Below are positions 1 to 8,912 of a stretch of 64,000 bases of DNA, one piece after another (the stretch's first letter is position 1; the number at the start of each line of letters is the position of its first letter). The translations under genes were made by a program, and so were the position numbers. The notes below the pieces were generated by a model. It saw only the letters and a list, made by a program, of their open reading frames with translations, searched no databases and was not told the origin of the DNA. This DNA is from Robertkochia solimangrovi. GTDB lineage: Bacteria; Bacteroidota; Bacteroidia; Flavobacteriales; Flavobacteriaceae. The stretch covers positions 62,001 through 126,000 of the forward strand of contig NZ_QKWN01000002.1 of assembly GCF_007279655.1 (NCBI RefSeq), written 5' to 3'.

Positions 1-1
1 A

Positions 2-1063
2 AATCTTATTGATCTTTTAAAGAAGGACTATAATTTTTATTTGGTGACCTCAAATAAGGATGAAGGAGAAACTTTGGCCTATGAGGGAATAATTCCCGGT
101 ATTTGGTATGAAAAGGAAGGATATTGGATACAATATCTCGACGATTCGATGCAGCATGTATCTTATTTTAAAAAGCTGATATCAGAGCATGATTTTGAAA
201 ATATTTATATAAACTCTATGTTCTCTCCAGGATTTTCGATCAAACCTCTATACGCTGCTATAAGTACGAATAAATCGGTAATTCTGGCACCCAGAGGTAT
301 GTTAGGAGCGGGAGCTCTGGAAATTAAATCGTTCAAAAAAATGGTATATCTTTCCGCTTTTAAAGCTTTAGGCTGGCATAAAAAATTGGTCTGGCATGCG
401 ACTGCAGATACGGAATACCATGAAATTCAAAAGATTTTTGGAAAAGTTCATACACATATAATCTCTAATGTTTCTGCTGCTTCACAAGATTATTTATCCA
501 AAATAAAAGTTAAGAATGATCTGAATTTGTTTTTTCTTTCCAGAATCAGTTTTAAAAAGAATTTACTGGATGCCATAGGATATCTTAAGTACATACCGGA
601 ATCATATTCGGTAAAATTTACAATTATAGGTCCGATCGAGGAATCCGAATATTGGAAATCCTGTAAAACTCAAATAGAACAATTGCCTGCACATATTAGA
701 TGTAATTTTATTGGCCCAGTAGCCAATGATCGTATAGCTAGTTTACTTCATGAACAGCATGTATTATTATTACCAACAAGGAGTGAAAATTACGGTCATG
801 TAATAGTAGAGTCCTGGCAAAATGGTTGTCCGGTAATAATTTCTGATCAGACTCCCTGGAAGAATTTACACGAGCATAAACTTGGTTATGAATTACCGTT
901 AATCAAGGGCAGAAAGTTTATAAAAGCGATCATAAACTTTGCTGGAATGAAGCAACAAGAATTTAATGAATGGTCCCATTCCAGCTATAATTATAGTATT
1001 TCCCTTTCTGATAAGAATACTATTAAATCCAAGTATAAAAATTTGTTCAAGGATAAATTATGA
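2..1063 (+). CDS. Glycosyltransferase, GT4-like (5' end outside window)
   Basis: The reading frame is open to the left edge of the window, so the N-terminus is missing; a TTG at 41 is an in-frame codon and probably not the start. The C-terminal half looks like the nucleotide-sugar-binding domain of GT4 (GT-B fold) enzymes: a LSRISFKKN-type segment and later PTRSENYGHVIVES, where the ENYGHVIVE stretch corresponds to the E-x7-E motif. It would transfer a sugar to a lipid-linked glycan on the cytoplasmic face of the membrane. Its stop overlaps the next gene's start (ATGA), which argues for an operon with the acyltransferase and WcaE-like enzyme. The sugar specificity cannot be read. Confidence 0.85.
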   Translation, partial: NLIDLLKKDYNFYLVTSNKDEGETLAYEGIIPGIWYEKEGYWIQYLDDSMQHVSYFKKLISEHDFENIYINSMFSPGFSIKPLYAAISTNKSVILAPRGMLGAGALEIKSFKKMVYLSAFKALGWHKKLVWHATADTEYHEIQKIFGKVHTHIISNVSAASQDYLSKIKVKNDLNLFFLSRISFKKNLLDAIGYLKYIPESYSVKFTIIGPIEESEYWKSCKTQIEQLPAHIRCNFIGPVANDRIASLLHEQHVLLLPTRSENYGHVIVESWQNGCPVIISDQTPWKNLHEHKLGYELPLIKGRKFIKAIINFAGMKQQEFNEWSHSSYNYSISLSDKNTIKSKYKNLFKDKL

Positions 1064-1611
1064 AAGTAGAATTATCCAAATTTGATAATTCCTGGTATAT
1101 TCCAGGAGGTGGATTTATAAAAAGAGGAATATGGTATTTCGTAAATCATTGTGTTTTCAGAACTCCAATTCCATTTCCATCCGCTCTTAAATGTATGATT
1201 TTACGTTGGTTTGGAGGAGAGATCGGTAAGGAAGTGGTCCTCAAACCTCGCATAAATATTAAATATCCATGGCGATTGTTTATCGGAGATCATTCCTGGA
1301 TAGGGGAAGGGGTCTGGATTGATAATCTTGACGATGTTACCATAGGTGCTAATGTTTGTGTCTCCCAGGATGCCTACCTGCTTTGCGGAAATCATGACTT
1401 TAAAAAGGAAGCTTTTGATCTTATCACTAAACCTATTGTATTGGAAGACGGAAGCTGGATAGGAGCGAGATCTATTGTTTGCCCAGGAGTAAAGACCGGT
1501 ACGAATTCAGTATTAACGGTAGGTTCTGTTGCGAGCCATGACCTGTTTCCATTTGGCATCTACCGCGGTAATCCTGCTACATTCATTAAAGAACGGAAGT
1601 TCGAGTCTTAA
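1060..1611 (+). CDS. wcaF: WcaF-like hexapeptide acyltransferase
   Basis: This 183-residue protein has the left-handed beta-helix hexapeptide pattern from about residue 60 to 165 (GDHSWIGEGVWI, TIGANVCV, DGSWIGARSIVCPGV). The overall layout and length match the WcaF family of colanic-acid O-acetyltransferases, including the CGNHDF region that usually supplies the catalytic histidine. The likely role is transfer of an acetyl group from acetyl-CoA to a sugar of the exopolysaccharide repeat unit. It overlaps the upstream glycosyltransferase by 4 bases and lies 2 bases before the WcaE-like gene. The acceptor sugar is unknown. Confidence 0.85.
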   Translation: MKVELSKFDNSWYIPGGGFIKRGIWYFVNHCVFRTPIPFPSALKCMILRWFGGEIGKEVVLKPRINIKYPWRLFIGDHSWIGEGVWIDNLDDVTIGANVCVSQDAYLLCGNHDFKKEAFDLITKPIVLEDGSWIGARSIVCPGVKTGTNSVLTVGSVASHDLFPFGIYRGNPATFIKERKFES

Positions 1612-1613
1612 AT

Positions 1614-2360
1614 ATGAAGATATCACTAATTACCGCTACTTTTAATAGCGAGGCTACCTTGCAAATTTGCATTGAGGCAATTAGAAAATTGCAGTTTGAA
1701 GATCTGGAATATATCGTGATCGATGGAGGATCTACGGATGGTACGCTGGAAATCATCGCACATAACCGGGATATCATTACCTCGACGATATCGGAAAAAG
1801 ATGATGGTATCTATGATGCGTTGAACAAAGGTTTAGCAATTGCTACCGGAGAAGTGATCGGATTTATGCATTCTGATGATCTGCCTGCCTCGAACGCTAT
1901 ATTCAATCGAATCGAAAAGGAACTGGAAGACCCGAATATAGACGGTGTTTACGGAGATCTGCATTATGTGGATAAAACAAACCCTGAAAAGATCATCCGC
2001 AATTGGAAGAGTAGTCCTTTTACCGTTGATCTGATTAAAAAAGGCTGGATGCCACCCCATCCTACACTTTTCCTGAGAAAGGGTGTCTATGAGAAACATG
2101 GTATGTTTAATACCGATTATTCCATTGCTGCCGATTATGAATTTGTTTTAAGGATTTTTACTGATCCTAAGCTGCAGTTCAGGTATATACCCGAAGTTAT
2201 TACGAAAATGAGAGTCGGAGGCGCATCGAACAGATCTTTGAAGAATATACTTCAGAAATCTAAGGAAGACCTGAAAGCGATGCGAACCAATGGTATAAAA
2301 AATCCATGGCGTGTTCTTTTTCATAAGAACTTTTCAAAAATAACACAGTTTTTTAAGTGA
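1614..2360 (+). CDS. GT2 glycosyltransferase, WcaE-like
   Basis: The 248-residue protein begins with the GT2 (GT-A fold) signature ISLITATFNSE, followed by VIDGGSTDGT at about residues 37-46 and a DXD-like HSDD motif near residue 87. The MPPHPTLFLRK segment is typical of WcaE-type enzymes of colanic-acid-like loci. It is a cytoplasmic transferase acting on a lipid-linked acceptor. It is the third gene of a tightly packed + strand operon. No terminator is obvious downstream; the following 570 bases are non-coding and repeat-rich. Confidence 0.85.
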   Translation: MKISLITATFNSEATLQICIEAIRKLQFEDLEYIVIDGGSTDGTLEIIAHNRDIITSTISEKDDGIYDALNKGLAIATGEVIGFMHSDDLPASNAIFNRIEKELEDPNIDGVYGDLHYVDKTNPEKIIRNWKSSPFTVDLIKKGWMPPHPTLFLRKGVYEKHGMFNTDYSIAADYEFVLRIFTDPKLQFRYIPEVITKMRVGGASNRSLKNILQKSKEDLKAMRTNGIKNPWRVLFHKNFSKITQFFK

Positions 2361-2383
2361 AACCATTAAGGAGATAAGAGTTT

Positions 2384-2528
2384 AGAATTAAGAATTGAGA
2401 ATTGAGAATTGAGAATTGAGAATTGAGGGATCAGCAAGCATTATTTTCAAAGGAGTTTACTTCCAATTCCACCCTTTAGTGTTGGGGTAAAGAATTGGAC
2501 TAGATTCAGAATTGAGAATTGAGAATTT
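2384..2528. repeat. Octamer tandem repeat (AGAATTGA units)
   Basis: From 2384 to about 2427 the sequence is a near-perfect run of the 8-base unit AGAATTGA, about five copies, the first diverged. A shorter run of two to three units recurs at 2507-2527. Between them lies an imperfect palindrome with CCAATTC and GAATTGG arms (2464-2498). The same unit occurs in opposite orientation at 37700-37745. The rest of the 2361-2929 gap holds no ORF I would call a gene. Confidence 0.8.
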
Positions 2529-2929
2529 TTAAATGTTGCTGAGTTACAATTTAATAAGTCACAGGTAACGCTGTACCATGAGAAAAAATGAGATTTTTCA
2601 ATTACTTGATATTAAGAAAACCATTAGATAATAAGAATTGCCTTATTTTCGTTTAACATGATAAATGATATCTTTGTAAGATATTTTGGAATGATGAATT
2701 GGTGATTTTGTTAAGGAACTCCAAAAGATTTTGTCAAAACCATAGAAAATATTAAAGAATAATTTAGAATTCATAATTGTGTATTAACATGCTTATAAAT
2801 TCTTGTGATGTAATTTTTTTATATCTACATTTGACCCGTTAAGTAATTGATTATAATAAACTTACGACCTGACTATTACCTGTGTGATTTGTATGAATTG
2901 TTTAGTAACAACGTATTAATTAGCATTAT

Positions 2930-4093
2930 ATGGTATTAATTTACACTTTCGGAATGTTGGCGGGAGGATTCCTGATTACATATTACCTCATGCCAAAAAT
3001 ACTCCAGGTGGTGAAATTTAAAAATTTCACCGATGTACCGGGAGTCCGTAGTTCACACAGTTTTGTTACCCCGACTTTAGGTGGAATTACTTTCTTTATC
3101 ACATTGATCGGAGCGTTGTTCTTTTTACGTTCGGAAGATCATTACAATGAGGCATTTAATTTTATTCCTGCGCTTACCCTGTTATTTATCATGGGACTTA
3201 AAGATGATCTTGTGGTATTGGGACCTCGGGTCAAGTTACTGGGCCAGTTGGGAGCAATGGCATTTTTGCTGCTGAATCCGGCTTTTACAATTCATTCCCT
3301 GTATGGGTTTATGGGAATCTATGAAATTCCGTATTTTTTACAGTTAGCCCTTTCTGTATCCACGATGATCGTAATTATCAATGCTGTGAATCTCATCGAT
3401 GGTATCGACGGACTTGCGGGTATGCAGGGAATTGTAATTCTGGGAATTTTTTCCGGTCTTTTCTTTATGGCAGATCAGATGTTCTATTTTTATCTGGGAT
3501 TAGCCATGATAGGTTGTCTCGCAGCATTTCTTTGTTTTAATCTGTCCAAGACACAAAAGATTTTTATGGGAGATACCGGATCTATGATTCTTGGTTTTAT
3601 CATTGGAATCTTCACAATACGTTTACTGGCGATTGAGAGTACGAATATTACCTTACTTCCTTTTGATCCTGAATATACCTCGATCATTGCCATGAGTGTT
3701 CTGTTCATACCCCTATACGATACCGCACGTGTATTCTTTATTCGACTTAAAAAGGGAGTTTCTCCGTTCAAGGCAGATCGTTCTCATGTACATCATATTC
3801 TGGTGGATATGTTGCATTTTTCACATCGAAGAGCAAGCGCAGTACTGAGTATGATCACTATTATTTTTACAGGAACTATCTATTATTTAAGTACCGTAAT
3901 TGAATCACTTTCCGTATTATTCGTAGTGTTTTTGTGTTGTATACTAACTATTGCTTTGATCAACTATCAAATGATCTATGGGTTTGGAGGGCTGAAGAAG
4001 CGTATGGCGATGCGTAAGCGCCTGAAGAGTATCTACAAATTAGAAGAGTGGCAGATTTTTACTCCAAGTTTGTTCAATCGTAATGCTTCATAA
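2930..4093 (+). CDS. wecA: WecA/MraY-family phosphoglycosyl transferase
   Basis: This polytopic membrane protein (387 residues, about ten predicted hydrophobic helices) transfers a sugar-1-phosphate from a UDP-sugar to undecaprenyl phosphate, starting a lipid-linked glycan. Family motifs are present: KDD at residues 91-93, NAVNLIDGIDGLAG at 151-164, FMGDTGS at 213-218 and the late HVHH motif in the cytoplasmic loop (about 286-290). The family is WecA/TagO/WbpL; the preferred sugar (GlcNAc or a deoxyamino sugar) cannot be assigned. It lies 570 bases after the first operon and probably has its own promoter. A second, unrelated initiating enzyme is encoded at 10031-10636. Confidence 0.9.
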   Translation: MVLIYTFGMLAGGFLITYYLMPKILQVVKFKNFTDVPGVRSSHSFVTPTLGGITFFITLIGALFFLRSEDHYNEAFNFIPALTLLFIMGLKDDLVVLGPRVKLLGQLGAMAFLLLNPAFTIHSLYGFMGIYEIPYFLQLALSVSTMIVIINAVNLIDGIDGLAGMQGIVILGIFSGLFFMADQMFYFYLGLAMIGCLAAFLCFNLSKTQKIFMGDTGSMILGFIIGIFTIRLLAIESTNITLLPFDPEYTSIIAMSVLFIPLYDTARVFFIRLKKGVSPFKADRSHVHHILVDMLHFSHRRASAVLSMITIIFTGTIYYLSTVIESLSVLFVVFLCCILTIALINYQMIYGFGGLKKRMAMRKRLKSIYKLEEWQIFTPSLFNRNAS

Positions 4094-4153
4094 TAGTTAA
4101 TTTCTTAGATTATTTTTACATAAAAATTTTTTTCTCAAAGTCATAAAACCTAT

Positions 4154-4960
4154 ATGATGAATAATAGGATAATTTTTATGCATTTACCGAAATGTGGTGG
4201 TTCAACTATGAGCACTATTCTAAATAGGTTTTATCAAAAGGAAAATACCTTTAATGTGAAGGTAATTGAGAATGTTAGACTTAATATAGATGATTTTACT
4301 GGGCTAAATCAAAGTCAAAGGGATGAGTTAAATCTCTTAACGGGGCATATTCATTTCGGTATTCATAAGTATTTTACAAATAGCTATGATTATATTACCT
4401 TTCTGAGGGATCCTGTAGAAAGAATAGTATCTTTTTATTATTATGTAAAGAGAACACCTGAACACAGATTATATCAAAATAAACTTTTCTCAAAAGAAAC
4501 CTCCTTATATGATTTTGTTATTAACAGCACCGAAGGGGATATACATAATGGTCAAATTCGATTTATAAGTGGAATTGTTGATAGTCCGAATATAATGCTT
4601 GAAAGGGCACTCGAGAATATTTATAGTAACTTTTCATTTGTTGGAATAGTGGAGAAATTCGATGAATCTTTAATATTGCTACAAAATATGTATGGTTGGA
4701 ATACACCCACTTATAAAATTTTGAATGAAACCAAGCATCGTCCGAAAATAGAAATGTTAGACACTCAGACTTTAGAGGTTATAAGAGATATGAATAAGGG
4801 TGATATTGAATTATACAATTTAATGAAGGCTGAATTATCCAATAAGATTAAAGCAACAGATTCGTTTAATTTTGATTTGATGAAACTTAAATTTTTGAAT
4901 AGAAAAAATTATTATAAGAGTTTTGTGAAAAGTAAATTATCTAAATTAGCTAACGTCTAA
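4154..4960 (+). CDS. Sulfotransferase family 2-like protein
   Basis: The 268-residue protein has the P-loop for the 5'-phosphosulfate of PAPS near the N-terminus (LPKCGGST, residues 11-18) and a 3'-phosphate-binding motif FLRDPVERIVSFYY (83-96) with R85 and S93. The LTGHIHFG segment at about 62-69 is common in this family, which includes heparan-sulfate 2-O-sulfotransferases. It likely sulfates a polysaccharide or its lipid-linked precursor in the cytoplasm. It is AT-rich compared with its neighbours and ends 4 bases from the convergent SGNH gene, suggesting a transferred island of three genes. Confidence 0.85.
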   Translation: MMNNRIIFMHLPKCGGSTMSTILNRFYQKENTFNVKVIENVRLNIDDFTGLNQSQRDELNLLTGHIHFGIHKYFTNSYDYITFLRDPVERIVSFYYYVKRTPEHRLYQNKLFSKETSLYDFVINSTEGDIHNGQIRFISGIVDSPNIMLERALENIYSNFSFVGIVEKFDESLILLQNMYGWNTPTYKILNETKHRPKIEMLDTQTLEVIRDMNKGDIELYNLMKAELSNKIKATDSFNFDLMKLKFLNRKNYYKSFVKSKLSKLANV

Positions 4961-4964
4961 GAAA

Positions 4965-5822
4965 TTATTGAATGGAATTATCGAATGAGGAAAATTGATT
5001 CATTAAATTGAGTAGAGGAGATTTAAATTTCTGTGGATACTTTAAATGAACATCATCGATATAAAGGCTATCATCTTTATACACTATACTATTTAAATAT
5101 TGATTTAATTCATATTCAATATTTAGGCCTTGAAATTCATCCTTGTCTAAATTCAACACCCTTTTTTTATTAGAAATCCTTGTAGGAGTAGGGATAATAT
5201 GAAAATCAATTTTATTTTCTAAGCAAAGTTGCTTCATTTTAGTTATGTATTCTTTAGAAATAGGAGATAGAAATGTATAGTTTATTTCCTTATCGGACTC
5301 ATAATTCGGAGACCAATTCGATGTTAAAATATATGGTTCTTGACTTAACCAAAAATAAGGAATCTTTGTAATTTGATCGTGAACTGTTTGCGTAAAAAGA
5401 TCACTATATTCGTTGGTATTGAATGGTTTTAGAAAATAGTGAAATGTATATTTTTGATTAAGATTATTTAAAAAACTAAAAGGAGTATATACTAAGAATA
5501 CAGATTCCGGAGTATTACCAGTGTTTATATAATTATTTAATAATAAGTAATGTCCTACGATACCAATTGCCTGATTGCAAGCGAGTGAATTTATGGTGTC
5601 ATTTTCACAAGTATTACTAAATATTTGATTACCTACACTATCTCCTAGAATTAGGATCTTACAATTTGATGAATCTTTGCTTTTGTCCAAAGAAATATAA
5701 ACTTCATTACCAGCAACCGTATTTTTAAAATTATTTGAAAATAATAAGTAACATGGTTTCAAGTAAAAAATTATAATAAATATGGAAACGAAAGTTAAGT
5801 TTTTTATTAAAAATTTTTTCAT
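4965..5822 (-). CDS. Membrane-anchored SGNH-like protein
   Basis: This 285-residue protein starts with a hydrophobic signal anchor (about residues 8-24), so the rest should be periplasmic. ILILGDSVGNQ (57-65) matches block I of SGNH/GDSL hydrolases with the serine at 62, and IDDVH (255-259) matches the C-terminal D-x-x-H block. Such proteins include acetyl-esterases and AlgX/DltD-like O-acetylation proteins, so it may add or remove acyl groups on the polysaccharide. I do not recognise a closer family. The gene is strongly AT-rich, is convergent with the first sulfotransferase and is divergent from the second. Confidence 0.7.
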   Translation of the reverse strand: MKKFLIKNLTFVSIFIIIFYLKPCYLLFSNNFKNTVAGNEVYISLDKSKDSSNCKILILGDSVGNQIFSNTCENDTINSLACNQAIGIVGHYLLLNNYINTGNTPESVFLVYTPFSFLNNLNQKYTFHYFLKPFNTNEYSDLFTQTVHDQITKIPYFWLSQEPYILTSNWSPNYESDKEINYTFLSPISKEYITKMKQLCLENKIDFHIIPTPTRISNKKRVLNLDKDEFQGLNIEYELNQYLNSIVYKDDSLYIDDVHLKYPQKFKSPLLNLMNQFSSFDNSIQ

Positions 5823-5959
5823 ATTTTAAATGGCATTATTGAAGTTTATTTAAGGTTAATAAATTGAATAATGGTAAATTTAAATGAGTTGAACTAATTT
5901 TTCTAATTCAAAATTAACTGGAATTTTGATTATAAATACTAATTAGTAAATTAAAATAA

Positions 5960-6595
5960 ATGAAAGTATTTGGAATAGGGTTAAACAAAACCGGCACAAC
6001 ATCTTTGGGAAAAGCTTTGGAAATCTTAGGGTATTCGAAACATATCAGCTGTAATTTAGAATTAACAGAAAATTGGTCAGAGGGTAATTTGCTTCCAATA
6101 TTAGAGGTAGCTCATAAACATAACAATTTTGAAGATTGGCCATGGCCATTAATTTATAAAGAGCTTTATAAAGAATTTGATGATGCAAAGTTTATTTTGA
6201 CAATAAGATCTTCGCCGGAAGAATGGTATAATAGTTTATGTAAGCATGCTATTCGTACAGGACCGACAAAATTCAGAAAATTAATTTATGGTCATGAAAT
6301 GCCACAGGAATATATGAAACAGCATTTAGATTTTTATAACCAACATAATAAGAATGTTATTGAATTTTTTAACTCCGTTGATCCAAATAAATTATTAGTT
6401 ATTTCCTTAAATGAAGGTAATAATTGGCAGAAGCTATGTGAATTTTTGGATAAAGATATTCCAGAAGTTGAATTTCCATTTTTAAATACGGCTATTTCTT
6501 TTAAAAAGAATTCCTCTGATGAAGCTGAAGAATTAAAAATAAGTTTTTTGACTCAAATTTTGAATTATGGGAAACAATTGAAGAGGAAGTTTTAA
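5960..6595 (+). CDS. Sulfotransferase-family protein (short, P-loop)
   Basis: The 211-residue protein opens with GIGLNKTGTTSLGKAL, where NKTGTTS (residues 9-15) is a 5'-phosphosulfate-binding loop. FILTIRSSPEEWYNSL (78-93) is the 3'-phosphate-binding region with R83 and S92. This combination identifies the small bacterial sulfotransferase family distantly related to carbohydrate sulfotransferases. It shares no close similarity with the sulfotransferase at 4154, so two different acceptor positions or substrates are likely. It is AT-rich like its two left-hand neighbours. The acceptor is unknown. Confidence 0.8.
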   Translation: MKVFGIGLNKTGTTSLGKALEILGYSKHISCNLELTENWSEGNLLPILEVAHKHNNFEDWPWPLIYKELYKEFDDAKFILTIRSSPEEWYNSLCKHAIRTGPTKFRKLIYGHEMPQEYMKQHLDFYNQHNKNVIEFFNSVDPNKLLVISLNEGNNWQKLCEFLDKDIPEVEFPFLNTAISFKKNSSDEAEELKISFLTQILNYGKQLKRKF

Positions 6596-6762
6596 TTGAG
6601 TTATTACAGAATCGAACATATTTTATTTAACCAATTGTTAAATTCTAATAACTTATTTTTCTTCTTTTTTAAATATTTACACTTTCTAAAATCAATTATA
6701 CTACTATCTTTATCACTGAATAGCATTCAAAAGTTTCATCATAAATACCAATCCAACTTATA

Positions 6763-7698
6763 ATGAAAAAACGTATTCTCGTTACCGGTGGAGCCGGATT
6801 CATCGGAAGTCATCTTTGTAAACGCTTATTAAATGAAGGGAATGAAGTGATATGTATGGATAATTACTTCACTGGAAGTAAATCCAATATCGTGGATCTC
6901 CTTGATAATCCGTATTTTGAATTGGTACGTCATGATGTTACACACCCGTATTTTGCAGAAGTAGATCAGATCTATAATATGGCTTGCCCTGCATCTCCGG
7001 TACATTATCAGTATAACCCTATCAAAACGGTAAAAACTTCAGTGATGGGGGCTATCAATATGCTGGGGTTAGCAAAGCGTGTAAAAGCCCGTGTATTGCA
7101 GGCAAGTACCTCCGAAGTTTATGGAGATCCACATGTACATCCGCAGCCGGAAAGTTATTGGGGAAATGTGAATCCGATCGGACTACGTTCCTGTTATGAT
7201 GAAGGCAAGCGTTGTGCAGAAACCTTATTTATGGATTATCATACTTCCAATAAAGTCGATATTCGTATTATCAGAATATTCAATACCTACGGACCTAATA
7301 TGAACCCGGATGATGGAAGAGTAGTCTCAAATTTCATAGTACAAGCGCTAAAAGGTGAAGATATTACTATCTATGGTGATGGTACGCAAACCCGTTCTTT
7401 TCAATATGTGGATGATTTGGTGGAAGGAACGATACGTATGATGAATACTGACAATTTCATCGGACCGGTGAATCTTGGAAATCCAAATGAGTTTACGATG
7501 CTTGAACTAGCAGAGAACATTATCGAATTGACCGGGACAAAATCGAAAATAATTCATCTGCCATTGCCCAAGGATGATCCGAAGCAGCGTCGTCCGGATA
7601 TTTCTCTGGCTAAAGAGAAATTGGGAGGATGGGAACCTAATATTCAATTGAAAGAAGGACTTACAAAAACAATCGAGTATTTTTCGAAAGTAATCTAA
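6763..7698 (+). CDS. uxs: UDP-glucuronate decarboxylase (UDP-xylose synthase)
   Basis: The 311-residue extended short-chain dehydrogenase makes UDP-xylose from UDP-glucuronate. It has the NAD-binding GGAGFIGS motif at residues 9-16, the UXS-typical [12 protein letters not shown] (72-83), STSEVYGDP (115-123) and catalytic Y145-x3-K149 in RSCYDEGKR. Length and motifs match bacterial and eukaryotic UXS very well. Its substrate would come from the UDP-glucose dehydrogenase at 29249-30649. It stands alone between the sulfotransferase island and a convergent minus-strand operon. Confidence 0.95.
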   Translation: MKKRILVTGGAGFIGSHLCKRLLNEGNEVICMDNYFTGSKSNIVDLLDNPYFELVRHDVTHPYFAEVDQIYNMACPASPVHYQYNPIKTVKTSVMGAINMLGLAKRVKARVLQASTSEVYGDPHVHPQPESYWGNVNPIGLRSCYDEGKRCAETLFMDYHTSNKVDIRIIRIFNTYGPNMNPDDGRVVSNFIVQALKGEDITIYGDGTQTRSFQYVDDLVEGTIRMMNTDNFIGPVNLGNPNEFTMLELAENIIELTGTKSKIIHLPLPKDDPKQRRPDISLAKEKLGGWEPNIQLKEGLTKTIEYFSKVI

Positions 7699-7706
7699 AA
7701 TAAAAG

Positions 7707-7741
7707 AAACGTGGTGATGATTGTAATCTCCGGTTTTTTTT
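7707..7741 (+). terminator. Weak intrinsic terminator after uxs
   Basis: AAAC-g-TGG at 7707-7714 can pair with CCGGTTT at 7730-7736 (one bulge, one wobble), with a small inner GAT/ATC pairing, followed by a run of eight T on the + strand. It lies in the 49-base gap between uxs and the convergent glycosyltransferase gene. Confidence 0.45.
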
Positions 7742-7747
7742 AATCTA

Positions 7748-8779
7748 TCAATTCCTGTTGATGATTCTAAGCGCGGGTCGAAGGCCCTTGATGAATCCAT
7801 TTAACAGGAATTTGTTATTCATTATATTGGTGAGCACTTTGTATTTAATTCCTTGATGTTCGGATGAATCCATACCAGTAATAGGGTATGCCTCTAACTG
7901 CTTTAATTGTACGAGTAATCGGTTCAGATGCAGGATTGAACCATTGGATTTACAAAATCTTATCAATGTGAAGAATGCATAACTCATTCGCTTGGAATTG
8001 ATACGTTCCAGTGCTACGAGACGTACTTCAGCATCTTCTTCTTTTTCCAATTCTGCCATAAGTCTGTTCATCTGCTCAATTGCATAAAGCGAATCGTTGA
8101 TGTGTCGCTTTAAATGGCTTTCCCGGTTAGATTTAGTCGTAGAACCTCCTCGTATCAGATAACGATGTACATCTTTGTTTAAAAAGATCATATTTTCTGC
8201 CTGGAGGAATAGTTTGGGTGTAAAATAGGAATCATTAACAAACCTTCGCTCTTCAAACCGTAACCCTGTATTTATAAGAAATTCCTTCCGAATAATATAC
8301 CACCAGATTTCTACTCTGTAATTGGGGTTTTCAGCTAAATGGTAAATACCATTACCCGAAAATTTCTCTCCTTTTATCTTTGTGCTGTTTTCTTCGAATA
8401 GATTAGCTTTGGAGGTCTGAATTGTTCTAAAACCAGCGATATCCGCATGACTCTCCTCTGCCGCTTTTAACACCGCTCCTAAGGTGTTTCTCGCAAGGTA
8501 GTCATCGCCGTCCATAAAATATATATACCTTCCACTGGCATGGTCTAGTCCTTTATTTCTAGCTAATCCGACACCCGATTCCGACTGGGTTATAACCATG
8601 ATATTGGAATGGATTTTAGCGTAGCTTTTGCACAGGTTTAAGGTTTGATCCACAGATCCATCATCAATAAGTATCACTTCAAAGTTTTCTGGTGCTATTT
8701 TCTGAGCGTAAATACTTCGAATGCAATTGTCGATATAGGAAGCGACATTTTTGACCGGTATGATAATACTTAGTCTCAT
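7748..8779 (-). CDS. GT2 glycosyltransferase
   Basis: The 343-residue protein has a classical GT2 start (LSIIIPVKNVASYIDNCI), LIDDGSVDQT near residues 37-46 and a FMDGDDY DXD-type motif near 90-96. The N-terminal catalytic domain is followed by about 200 residues of helical sequence. It is a tandem paralogue of the gene at 8913-9929: both share the EIWWY-I-x-K-E/R-FLI region and the FTP-x-LFLxxE segment. It is the last gene of the minus-strand block. The sugar transferred is not predictable. Confidence 0.85.
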   Translation of the reverse strand: MRLSIIIPVKNVASYIDNCIRSIYAQKIAPENFEVILIDDGSVDQTLNLCKSYAKIHSNIMVITQSESGVGLARNKGLDHASGRYIYFMDGDDYLARNTLGAVLKAAEESHADIAGFRTIQTSKANLFEENSTKIKGEKFSGNGIYHLAENPNYRVEIWWYIIRKEFLINTGLRFEERRFVNDSYFTPKLFLQAENMIFLNKDVHRYLIRGGSTTKSNRESHLKRHINDSLYAIEQMNRLMAELEKEEDAEVRLVALERINSKRMSYAFFTLIRFCKSNGSILHLNRLLVQLKQLEAYPITGMDSSEHQGIKYKVLTNIMNNKFLLNGFIKGLRPALRIINRN

Positions 8780-8912
8780 AAATACATTTTTTCACAGATT
8801 GCAGGAAAGTTATGACGGTAATGTATTTAAAAATATTTCTTTGCTTAGGGAAAAAGAAACAGTGAAATGTACGTAAAATTATAATATATAGCAATTTACA
8901 TACTGGGAGTGT

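Noticed and set aside
2578-2631. A 17-codon frame (MRKNEIFQLLDIKK...) in the repeat-rich gap after the WcaE-like gene.
   Set aside because: It is too short, has no support from a ribosome-binding site and matches nothing I recognise; it may be a gene remnant, but this cannot be shown.
2831-2857. TTGACC-N15-TATAAT upstream of the WecA-like gene, resembling an E. coli sigma-70 promoter.
   Set aside because: Bacteroidota use a different consensus (TTG and TAnnTTTG), the spacer is short and the region is very AT-rich, so a chance match is likely.
8679-8894. A 71-codon minus-strand frame across the start of the GT2 gene.
   Set aside because: It overlaps the GT2 N-terminus in another frame and has no domain; the GT2 start motif is unambiguous.
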